This document shows, in pieces, positions 1 through 7,086 of a DNA stretch of 34,426 bases; within the stretch, counting starts at the first letter, position 1; each line of letters opens with the position of its first letter. The notes beneath the pieces were generated by a model that saw nothing but the letters and a program-made list of their open reading frames with translations, ran no database searches and had not been told where the DNA came from. Origin of the DNA: Planctomycetota bacterium. Lineage in GTDB: Bacteria > Planctomycetota > OFTM77. The DNA is taken from contig JAJDCO010000069.1 of assembly GCA_029260795.1 (NCBI GenBank), positions 1 to 34,426 on the forward strand. Direction: 5' to 3'. The position numbers were made by a program, and so were the translations under genes.

Positions 1-71
1 CGAGCGTTGAAAAAGCTCCAGCGCGCCGACTTGAAGATCTGAACGTTGAACGTTGAATCCGCCTGATCGAG

Positions 72-118
72 CGGAGGCGAGGTTGACGACCTCCCACCCG
101 AATGAATTCGGGCCTCCG
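72..118. other. nested inverted repeats able to form a three-way junction
   Basis: An outer perfect 7-bp stem pairs CGGAGGC (72-78) with GCCTCCG (112-118). Two hairpins lie inside it: GAGGT (79-83) with ACCTC (89-93), loop TGACG, and CCCGAA (97-102) with TTCGGG (107-112), loop TGAA. G112 is shared between stems, so one pair must be given up. This could be a structured RNA, a REP-like element or part of a terminator. I cannot match it to a named family. Confidence 0.4.
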
Positions 119-140
119 AGGGGACGGTCTGGAGCATTTC

Positions 141-152
141 GCTTTGCAAAGC
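141..152. repeat. 12-bp perfect palindrome
   Basis: GCTTTGCAAAGC is its own reverse complement and stands out from the GC-rich surroundings. It could be a binding site for a dimeric regulator or part of the repeat island. No function can be assigned. Confidence 0.3.
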
Positions 153-160
153 TGGGGTGA

Positions 161-194
161 AAGCCGGCGGTCCGAAGGAACAGAGACAACCGGA
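161..194. repeat. 34-bp direct repeat, copy 1
   Basis: This copy begins AAGCCGGCGGTCCGAAGG and ends GAGACAACCGGA. Copy 2 at 218-251 differs at one position (C to T at base 4). The two copies are 57 bp apart start to start. Only two copies exist, and the single spacer of 23 bases argues against a CRISPR array. Confidence 0.7.
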
Positions 195-217
195 CGACCA
201 CGTCACGATCCCGGCTG

Positions 218-251
218 AAGTCGGCGGTCCGAAGGAACAGAGACAACCGGA
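218..251. repeat. 34-bp direct repeat, copy 2
   Basis: Second copy of the element at 161-194, same orientation, 33 of 34 bases identical. The sequence after it diverges at once, so the unit boundary is sharp on that side. Confidence 0.7.
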
Positions 252-451
252 GGGACACCCACCCGCCCGAAAAGTCATCGGGGCGTCCCAGGAGCCGATG
301 GCGTGCCCGCTGCCTGCCCGCCGGAAACACTCCGATCAACCGGGAGCTCGAAGTCCTTCTCCCTCCCTCCGGAGTGGAACTTCGCCCGCGCCCTCCCGTA
401 GACTGGCCGCCCTTCTGCCTACGCCGAACGACCCCTTTGGAGAAACGCGGG

Positions 452-1342
452 ATGGGTGTCTCTTTCCGGGAGCTGCGCGAGCGGTGCCAGCGCCCGGTGC
501 GCGAGAACAACGACGTGGCCGGCCTGATCTACGGTGACAGGATCAGCTTGCTCTTCACCAAGCTGCTCGTCGACCGCGGCTGGAGCCCCGATGTCGCGAG
601 CTACTCGATGCTCATCACGGGCGTCGTCGGCTCGATCGCGCTCGCGTTTCCCGGTTGGGTCAGCGTCGCCGGCGCGTTTCTCGTCGTCCTCTACTACGTC
701 TTCGATTGCGTCGACGGAGAGGTGGCCCGCTATCGCGGGATCGAGAACCTCGACTGGGCGTGGCTCGACTTCCTGTTCCATCTGATCGTCAAGCCGTTCA
801 TGTTCTTCTTTCTCGGGGTCGGGCTCTACCGGGAGCTCGGACACCCCTGGATCTTCGGGCTGGCCTTCTCAGCCCTGATCAGCACCTTGTTCCTGAAGGT
901 GCTCAAGGACATGACGTTTCCGATCTTCTGCAAGAAGATCCTGCTCAACGGACGCCTCGCCGACGACAAGGCCTACGCGCATCTGCTGCGCCATGTCGAC
1001 CCGCAAGCGCCGCCGAAGGAGCGCCCCGACGACCAGATCTTCCGACTCCGCTGGACCCTCTCGACGCTGCGCTGCCTGCTCACCAACTTCGACATCGCCA
1101 TCCTGCTCCTCGCCGTGGCCGCCGTGCTCGACGTCGGATGGCTCGGGCATTTCGAGCTGCCGATTCTCGGCCAGGCCAACTTGCGCCTCGTCTTCCTCAC
1201 CTTCTACGCCCTCGTCCTACCGATCGACTACGTCGACTGGCTTCAGACGTTCCTGCGCCAAAAGCGCTTCCGGTCGGAGATGGGCACGCTCTTGGGCGCC
1301 GCGGACGTGTTCGAGATCGATCCGAAGGGCAAGAAGCCCTGA
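452..1342 (+). CDS. CDP-alcohol phosphatidyltransferase-like membrane protein, variant motif
   Basis: Members of this family transfer a phospho-alcohol from a CDP-linked donor at the membrane, for example in phospholipid or phospho-inositol synthesis. The 296-residue product is strongly hydrophobic with several membrane segments. It carries a recognisable D-x2-D-G-x2-A-R core at residues 85-93 (DCVDGEVAR). The second half of the classical motif (G-x3-D-x3-D) is altered: Trp102 replaces Gly, Asp106 is kept, and His110 stands where the last Asp, the proposed general base, should be. I chose the ATG at 452 because GGAG lies 9 bases upstream; a longer frame from 374 has a non-coding-like N terminus. 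It is the first gene of a plus-strand group and shows no operon overlap. The substrate is unknown, and the altered motif leaves activity uncertain. Confidence 0.8.
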   Translation: MGVSFRELRERCQRPVRENNDVAGLIYGDRISLLFTKLLVDRGWSPDVASYSMLITGVVGSIALAFPGWVSVAGAFLVVLYYVFDCVDGEVARYRGIENLDWAWLDFLFHLIVKPFMFFFLGVGLYRELGHPWIFGLAFSALISTLFLKVLKDMTFPIFCKKILLNGRLADDKAYAHLLRHVDPQAPPKERPDDQIFRLRWTLSTLRCLLTNFDIAILLLAVAAVLDVGWLGHFELPILGQANLRLVFLTFYALVLPIDYVDWLQTFLRQKRFRSEMGTLLGAADVFEIDPKGKKP

Positions 1343-1604
1343 GGCCTGGCTCGACCGGGCACGGCACCGCCCGCGAATGAGCGGCTCAAGCTATTCGTGC
1401 GCAGTCACTTCCGCCGATCGGATGGCATTGACTGGGGAACTTTCCAAGTCCTCGGCTCCCAGCGTTGCGAGGCCCTGACCGACCCGGCATACTGCTCCGT
1501 TTCGACCCGATGGCCGGTGGGGAATCCTCGTCACGACGCGATGCTTCGTGGCCCGTTGCCCCTTTCGACGACGGCCAAGCGAGCGGCGACGCGAGGTGAG
1601 AGGG

Positions 1605-4600
1605 ATGTCCACCGACGGCTACTATCTGTTCCCGACCATTCATCGGGACCGCATCGTCTTCACTTGCGAGGACGATCTCTGGAGCGTTCCCGCCGACGGC
1701 GGCGTCTCGATGCGACTCACGAGCAGCAAGCAGCGCTGCTCGCGGCCGGCACTTTCACCCGACGGGCGATGGTTGGCTTTCACGTCCTACGAGGAGGCGC
1801 ATCCCGAGGTCTTCGTGATGCCGGCCGCCGGAGGTGAGGCCAAACGCCTGACGTACCTGGGGGCGGATGCCACCCTGGTCGTCGGCTGGACGCCGGACAG
1901 CCGCCGAATCCTGTTCGCCTCGACGACGGCCGAGTGGTACGTCCGTCAATACAACCTCTACACGATCCCACGAACCGGGGGACCGACGACGCGGATGCGT
2001 TGTGGCCCGGCCGTGCATGCGAGCATCGGGCCGAAGGACGGGATGGTCATCGGTCGTCACACGCTCGACCCCGCGAGGTGGAAACGGTATCGCGGCGGCA
2101 CGATGGGCGATCTTTGGATCGACCGAGACGGCAAGGGCCAATACGAGAAGCTCGTCGAGCGGTCCGCCAACCTCGCCCGCCCGCTGTGGGTCGGGCGACA
2201 TGTCTACTTCCTCTCGGACGAGGAAGGGACCGGCAACCTCTACCGCTGCACGCCGACCGGTCGCTCACCCGAACGCTGCACGGATCATCACGACTTCTAC
2301 GCGCGCAACCCGTCCACCGACGGTCGCCGCATCGTCTACCACGCCGGTGGCGATCTCTGGGTCTTCGACCCCAAGACCGACGAGTCGACCCGCGTTCCGA
2401 TCGAGCACCGGAGCCCGCGCGCACAGCGACAGCGGCGGCCGATCTACGCAGCGCACTTCCTCACGGACTACGACCTCCATCCCGACGCGCACTCTCTCGC
2501 CGTCAGCGTACGTGGCAAGACCCTCACGCTCGGCAACTGGGAAGGGGCCGTTCGCCAGAGCACCGAGCAGGACGGCATCCGCGAGCGACGTCCGCGCTAC
2601 CTCGGCTCGGGCGATCGACTGGCGCTCGTCTCGGACTCCGATGGTGAGGAACGCCTCGAGATCGTCCCGCTGGATCCGACCAAGGAGCGGGTCCGGATGA
2701 CGCGGCTCGACATCGGTCGCGTTCAAGCGCTCGAGCCTTCACCGGACGGCAAGAAGATCGCTCTGACGAATCAGCGCCAAGAGCTGATCGTGGTCGACGT
2801 CGCTCGCCGCTCCCTGCGCGTCCTGGATCGCTCCAAGGCCTTCCCCATCAGCGGGCTGAGCTGGTCCCCCGACAACCGTTGGATCGCCTACGCATTGCAC
2901 GAGACCCAGCACGTCTCGACGATCCAGATCGTCGAGGTGAGCACCGGCAAGGTCCGAGCGGTCACCGAGGCCGTCTACCACGACTTCCAGCCCGCCTTCG
3001 ATCCGGGAGGCAAGTACCTCTATTTCCTGTCGGCGCGCGAGTTCAACCCCATGTACGACGCGCTGCAGTTCGAGCTCGGATTCCCGCGCGGCATGCGTCC
3101 GTTCCTCGTCACGCTCCGAGCCGATCTGCCGTCGCCCTTCGTGCGACGGCCCGGCGAGTCGAAGGAGGATGAAGACGAGAAGGACAAGAAGAAGGACAGC
3201 AAGCGAAAGAAGGACGACACGCCCAAGGTCGAGGTCGAGATCGACTTCGAAGGCATCGATCAGCGCATCGTGCCCTTCCCGGTAGCCGAGGGTCGCTACG
3301 CCCAGATTCGAGGTGGCAACGACAAGGTCTTCTTCACTCAAGCCGCCCTGCCGCGGGCCGAGGAGGAGGACGACGAAGACGAGCCGAGCGGCGCCCTGCT
3401 GCAGTGCTACGACCTCAAGGATCGGGAGCTCACGCCGATCGCGGGCGGTGTCTGGGGCTTCCGCCTCTCGCGGGACGCCAAGACACTCGCCTACGCCACC
3501 TCGCGCAGCCTGCGCGTCATCAAGGCCGGCGAGGCCGTCGACGACGACGAAGAAGAAGCCAAGCCGGGGCGCAAGAGCGGCTGGGTCGACCTCGATCGGC
3601 TACGGGTCTGGATCGATCCGGCGGCCGAGTGGCGCCAGATGTTCGACGAAGCCTGGCGCCTGCAACGCGATCAGTTCTGGGTCGCCGACATGTCTCGGGT
3701 CGATTGGCTCGGCGTGCACAAGCGCTACCGACCGTTGGTCGAGCGCATCGCCTGCCGCAGCGAGCTCTCGGATCTCCTCTGGGAGACGCAGGGCGAGCTG
3801 GCGACCTCCCACTGCTACGAGATGGGCGGCGACCACCGCCCCGGCACTCACGGCACTCGGGGTTTCCTGGGAGCCGACTTCCGATACGAGGCCAAGTCGG
3901 ACGGCTATCGCATCGTGTCGATCGTGCGGGGCGACTCCTGGCGAGCGGGCTGCGACTCGCCGCTGGCGGCCCCCGGCGTCCAGCTCCAACCGGGTGACGT
4001 GGTGCTGGCGATCAACGGACGACGCCTCTCGAAGACGCGGCCACCGGAGTCGGTGCTGGTCGATCAGGCAGGTCAAGAAGTGGAGCTACTCGTCCGATCG
4101 AGCGGGAAGCGGCAGAATCGAACGGTCACGGTCCGTGCGTTGGCCGACGAAACCGGCGCTCGCTATCGAGCGTGGGTCGAAGCGAATCGTGACCGTGTGC
4201 ATCGCGCGACGCGCGGCCGAGTCGGCTACGTCCACATCCCCGACATGGGGCCGGCGGGTTTCTCGGAGTTCCACCGGGGGTACCTCCTCGAGGCCGAGCG
4301 TCGCGACGGGCTGATCGTCGACGTGCGCTTCAACCGCGGAGGCCACGTCTCTCAGCTCCTGCTCGAGAAGCTCGCCCGCCGGCGCATCGGCTACGACGTG
4401 AGCCGGTACGGAGACGTCTCCGCCTACCCCGAGCACTCGGTCGCCGGACCGATGGTGGCCTTGACGAACGAGTACGCCGGATCCGACGGCGACATCTTCA
4501 GCCACGCCTGGAAGCTGATGGGGCTCGGCCCCTTGATCGGCAAGCGCACCTGGGGCGGCGTGATCGGAATCTGGCCGCGCCACGCGCTGGTCGATGGCAC

Positions 4601-4859
4601 GGTGACGACGCAGCCCGAGTTCAGCACCTGGTTCGTCGACGTCGGGTGGGACGTCGAGAACTACGGAACCGACCCCGACATCTTCGTGGAGCTCTCGCCG
4701 CAGGATGCCGCCGCGGGCAAGGACCCTCAGCTCCAGCGGGCACTCGCGGAGATCAAGAAGCAGATGGCGGCATGGAAGCCCGCTCGCCTACCGGACATGA
4801 AGAATCGACCCAACTTGGCGGCGCCTAAGCTCGCGCGGCGTCCGAATCGAAAGAAGTAA
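1605..4859 (+). CDS. tricorn core protease (S41 family) with PDZ domain
   Basis: Tricorn is a large cytoplasmic protease that degrades peptides released by upstream proteases. The 1084-residue product has WD40/TolB-like propeller repeats over roughly its first 640 residues, a PDZ domain near 750-840, and a C-terminal S41 catalytic domain. The catalytic residues map well onto Thermoplasma tricorn: Ser735-His736 (ATSHCYEMGGD) for S745-H746, Ser960-Asp961 (AGSDGD) for S965-D966, and Glu1018 (DVENYG) for E1023. No signal peptide is seen, which fits a cytosolic location. Lys/Asp/Glu-rich inserts occur near residues 518-545 and 585-592, and another acidic stretch near 645-655; these probably are flexible linkers in the propellers. 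The ATG at 1605 has GAGG 8 bases upstream and starts in propeller-like sequence (MSTDGYYLFPT), so the longer frame from 1548 is less likely. Confidence 0.95.
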   Translation: MSTDGYYLFPTIHRDRIVFTCEDDLWSVPADGGVSMRLTSSKQRCSRPALSPDGRWLAFTSYEEAHPEVFVMPAAGGEAKRLTYLGADATLVVGWTPDSRRILFASTTAEWYVRQYNLYTIPRTGGPTTRMRCGPAVHASIGPKDGMVIGRHTLDPARWKRYRGGTMGDLWIDRDGKGQYEKLVERSANLARPLWVGRHVYFLSDEEGTGNLYRCTPTGRSPERCTDHHDFYARNPSTDGRRIVYHAGGDLWVFDPKTDESTRVPIEHRSPRAQRQRRPIYAAHFLTDYDLHPDAHSLAVSVRGKTLTLGNWEGAVRQSTEQDGIRERRPRYLGSGDRLALVSDSDGEERLEIVPLDPTKERVRMTRLDIGRVQALEPSPDGKKIALTNQRQELIVVDVARRSLRVLDRSKAFPISGLSWSPDNRWIAYALHETQHVSTIQIVEVSTGKVRAVTEAVYHDFQPAFDPGGKYLYFLSAREFNPMYDALQFELGFPRGMRPFLVTLRADLPSPFVRRPGESKEDEDEKDKKKDSKRKKDDTPKVEVEIDFEGIDQRIVPFPVAEGRYAQIRGGNDKVFFTQAALPRAEEEDDEDEPSGALLQCYDLKDRELTPIAGGVWGFRLSRDAKTLAYATSRSLRVIKAGEAVDDDEEEAKPGRKSGWVDLDRLRVWIDPAAEWRQMFDEAWRLQRDQFWVADMSRVDWLGVHKRYRPLVERIACRSELSDLLWETQGELATSHCYEMGGDHRPGTHGTRGFLGADFRYEAKSDGYRIVSIVRGDSWRAGCDSPLAAPGVQLQPGDVVLAINGRRLSKTRPPESVLVDQAGQEVELLVRSSGKRQNRTVTVRALADETGARYRAWVEANRDRVHRATRGRVGYVHIPDMGPAGFSEFHRGYLLEAERRDGLIVDVRFNRGGHVSQLLLEKLARRRIGYDVSRYGDVSAYPEHSVAGPMVALTNEYAGSDGDIFSHAWKLMGLGPLIGKRTWGGVIGIWPRHALVDGTVTTQPEFSTWFVDVGWDVENYGTDPDIFVELSPQDAAAGKDPQLQRALAEIKKQMAAWKPARLPDMKNRPNLAAPKLARRPNRKK

Positions 4860-4860
4860 T

Positions 4861-4875
4861 CGCCGAGACTCGGCG
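4861..4875 (+). terminator. small hairpin after the tricorn gene
   Basis: CGCCGAG and CTCGGCG flank a single A, giving a compact GC hairpin directly after the tricorn stop codon. There is no T-run, and the next gene starts only 27 bases later. It may attenuate transcription rather than stop it. Confidence 0.3.
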
Positions 4876-4901
4876 CTTCGCCCCGGAACGAGACTGGGAC
4901 C

Positions 4902-5660
4902 ATGCTCGACATACCCGAGATCGCGGTGCTTCGTCCCCCGCCCCACCGGATGGAGCGCGTCCTGCTCGATGAGCATCGCCCCAGTTGGAGTTGGGAGCGG
5001 GCAGTCGAGCAGCACGCGGCGTTCGCCACCTGCCTGAAGAGCCTGGGCCTCACGATCATCGAGATGAAGCCGCTCGAGCGCTGCCCACAATCGGCCTTCG
5101 TCGGCGACGTCGCCTCGATCGCGCTGGACCGCGCTCTCTTCTCACGCTTCTACGATCCCAAGCGCCGTGGCGAGGAGATCGACCTCGAGGAGGCCATCGG
5201 CAAGATCTGTGCGATCGGGCACGCCGAGTCACCCGCCAAGCTGTTCGCGGGCGACGTGATCTTCAGCGACTTCGCGATCTGGATCGGGCTCTCCCAACGC
5301 ACCAACGAGCAGGGCGCCGCGCAAGTCGCCGAGTTCTTTGCCGGCTACGACGTCCAAACCGTGCCCAGTGAGATACCCCTTCGCTCCCGAGCCACCTACC
5401 TCGAAGGAGGTCGATTCTTGGCGCGCGCCGACACCGATGACCTCCCCTTTCTCGAAGACTACGAGGTCCTCGAGGTGCCGCCAGAGGAAGGCGTGGCCGC
5501 CGAAGCGATCGTGCTCGGGCGGCGTCTCTTGATTCCGGCCGGCTGCCCCGAGACCGTGAGCCTTCTCGAATCTCACGACTTCGAAGTCCGATCCGTCGAC
5601 GTCATCGACCTCTTCGCCAGCGGACGAGGCCTCGCCGCCCTCTGCGCGCTCACCGGTTGA
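4902..5660 (+). CDS. dimethylarginine dimethylaminohydrolase (DDAH)-like protein, probably catalytically altered
   Basis: DDAH enzymes hydrolyse methylated arginine to citrulline using Cys, His and an acidic residue in a five-bladed pentein fold. The 252-residue length is normal. Family signatures are visible: FVGDVA (66-71, usually FVED), LFAGDV (114-119, usually L-D/E-G-G-D-V), GLSQRTN (near 130) and Cys248 near the end (LAALCALTG, for the GGLTC motif). By this alignment, Pro159 in IPLRS replaces the catalytic His of LHLKS, and Phe115 replaces the catalytic Asp/Glu. Cys248 and Asp69 remain. The protein could be a pseudoenzyme or have another pentein activity. The ATG has a modest GGGA ribosome site. 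It follows tricorn by 42 bases on the same strand, so co-transcription is possible. Confidence 0.75.
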   Translation: MLDIPEIAVLRPPPHRMERVLLDEHRPSWSWERAVEQHAAFATCLKSLGLTIIEMKPLERCPQSAFVGDVASIALDRALFSRFYDPKRRGEEIDLEEAIGKICAIGHAESPAKLFAGDVIFSDFAIWIGLSQRTNEQGAAQVAEFFAGYDVQTVPSEIPLRSRATYLEGGRFLARADTDDLPFLEDYEVLEVPPEEGVAAEAIVLGRRLLIPAGCPETVSLLESHDFEVRSVDVIDLFASGRGLAALCALTG

Positions 5661-5708
5661 GTCGGCGACTTCCCCGATCCTCGATCGGGACAGCCATTCC
5701 GACTCGTC

Positions 5709-5861
5709 TCAGCCCGGGTCACCATCGAGCAGCGCGATGCGCATTCGGCCGTAGTCCAACAGGATGCGAAAGCGGAAGAGGAAACCGCCGGCAAGGTTTC
5801 CCGCCGTGTAGGGATCGGCAAACGCTCCCGCTCGCGCGCAGCCGCAAGTGCCTCCGACCAT
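5709..5861 (-). pseudogene. remnant of a retropepsin-like aspartyl protease C terminus
   Basis: A 50-codon minus-strand frame starting MVGGTCGCARAG reads NLAGGFLFRFRILLDYGR near its end, then stops. It resembles the C terminus of bacterial retropepsin-like aspartyl proteases, where a Gly-rich turn is followed by L-x-R-F-R-V-x-x-D-Y. No catalytic DTG motif is present and the frame is closed just upstream by TGA, so this is at best a leftover of a lost gene. The call rests on this one motif; chance resemblance is possible. Confidence 0.4.
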
Positions 5862-6013
5862 AACTCAATTCATGAAATGGGGATAACAGCTCGAGATGAG
5901 TGGAGCCCGCGACAGCACGAGCAGCGACCGCCACTCACGACGAGCTCTCGCCCGGCCTCACAAGGGTCAGATGGCCGAGCCACCGGCGGACCCCATTTCC
6001 CCATCGACCCTGA

Positions 6014-6046
6014 AGCCGGGTGGAGCCCCTTGGACCCCACCCGGCT
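6014..6046. terminator. strong hairpin between convergent genes, possible bidirectional terminator
   Basis: AGCCGGGTGG (6014-6023) pairs perfectly with CCACCCGGCT (6037-6046) around a 13-base loop. It lies between the ends of two convergent genes (stops at 5660 and 6259), where a shared terminator would be expected. No T-run follows on either strand. Confidence 0.4.
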
Positions 6047-6258
6047 AGGCAGGCGGCCCGCCCCCCCACAACGCGAGCCGCGTCCCGACCGGGTTTCCGG
6101 AGGGCACCCCCGATCGCGACCCGGCCACCCGAACCTTTGGGCTCAGAGGTTCAAGCGGCACTCCCGAAGCAGTCCCTGCACACCAGAACAGACTCCTGGT
6201 CGACACGGGGATCGCGCGAGGAAGGCCATTTGTTACGGATAAAATCGCGTGCCCTTGA

Positions 6259-7086
6259 TCAGCTCGACTCGTCGGGGCGAGCCACCGAGTTCGAAGCCGA
6301 GCTGCGTGCGGTCTTTCGTCCACGCTGGAGCTGGACGACCGCATACATCAAGAAGAACGCGAACGCGACCCGCAGATGATCCGACGACAGATCGGCGGCG
6401 AGAAAGACTCCGAGCACGGCTCCGATGAAAGCGGTCGGCACCAGAAAGGGCAGGGCCTCGGTCTCGAGGTTTGCGAGCTTCTTGTGGAAGATCGCGCCGA
6501 AGGTCGCGGTCGGCACCATCATCGCCAAGGAGGTGGCGCGAGCCGTGTGAAAGTCGATGTCGGCAAACAGCAGCAGGAGCACCGGCACCACGACCACACC
6601 ACCGCCGATCCCGAAGAACGCGGACGTGATCCCGGTCACGACTCCCGTGATCAGACAAGCCACGAGCGCGAGCTCGCGGCTCAACGCTTCGACTCCGCCG
6701 CCTTGACCTCCTCCAAAGAGCAGGAGCCGTACGATGACGCCGATCAGGAAGAGGGTGAAGATCCATCGCAGGACCTCGGTCGGCAAGCGATCCAAGAGCG
6801 CCGCGCCCAAGCGGGCTCCTACGATCGCTCCGATGGCGATCTCGGCAGCGATGACCCAGCGAATGGAGCCCGGGCTGACCCAGGACTCGGCGGTCACTCC
6901 GATGAGCGCGATCCCGATGATCGCCACGAGCGAGGTGCCGACCGCGCGCTTCAGCTCGTAGCCGAACGCCAGATGCAGCACGGGCACCATGATCAAGCCG
7001 CCACCGATTCCGAACAGCGTGCTCGCGAGCCCGACCCCCAACCCGAGCGCGGCGAGAGCTCCTCGTCGCCGCACGGCGGCTGTCAT
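6259..7086 (-). CDS. TauE/SafE-family membrane permease (sulfite/organosulfur exporter-like)
   Basis: This family moves small anions such as sulfite or sulfoacetate across the inner membrane. The 275-residue product is highly hydrophobic with about eight membrane segments in two homologous halves. Each half opens with the family's signature: LASTLFGIGGGLIMVP near the N terminus and ITSAFFGIGGGVVVVP in the second half. The ATG at 7086 overlaps the stop of the upstream BrkB-like gene as ATGA, which indicates translational coupling and fixes the start; a longer frame from 7191 runs back into that gene. The actual substrate cannot be told from sequence. Confidence 0.88.
   Translation of the reverse strand: MTAAVRRRGALAALGLGVGLASTLFGIGGGLIMVPVLHLAFGYELKRAVGTSLVAIIGIALIGVTAESWVSPGSIRWVIAAEIAIGAIVGARLGAALLDRLPTEVLRWIFTLFLIGVIVRLLLFGGGQGGGVEALSRELALVACLITGVVTGITSAFFGIGGGVVVVPVLLLLFADIDFHTARATSLAMMVPTATFGAIFHKKLANLETEALPFLVPTAFIGAVLGVFLAADLSSDHLRVAFAFFLMYAVVQLQRGRKTARSSASNSVARPDESS

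Larger units (their letters stand above)
1..451. other. intergenic region with structured and repeated elements
   Basis: I see no convincing gene upstream of the ATG at 452. Frames open across this stretch have no recognisable domain and run through repeated DNA. The region holds a nested inverted-repeat structure (72-118), a perfect 12-bp palindrome (141-152), and two near-identical 34-bp direct repeats (161-194 and 218-251). At 42-57 there is also a short direct repeat of the 7-mer AACGTTG. The left edge of the window may cut a neighbouring element. Confidence 0.6.
5661..6258. other. non-coding stretch between convergent genes
   Basis: Neither strand has a frame here with recognisable complete coding content. 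The stretch contains a minus-strand relic of a protease-like gene (5709-5861) and a strong hairpin (6014-6046). The rest, including the C-rich run near 6060, shows nothing I can name. It separates the plus-strand DDAH-like gene from the minus-strand TauE-like gene. Confidence 0.6.

Noticed and set aside
161..251. CRISPR array
   Set aside because: Only two repeat copies, one spacer-like gap, and no cas gene in the window.
374..451. Longer N terminus for the CDP-alcohol transferase gene
   Set aside because: The added residues are Pro/Arg-rich and unlike the family; the ATG at 452 has a good GGAG site.
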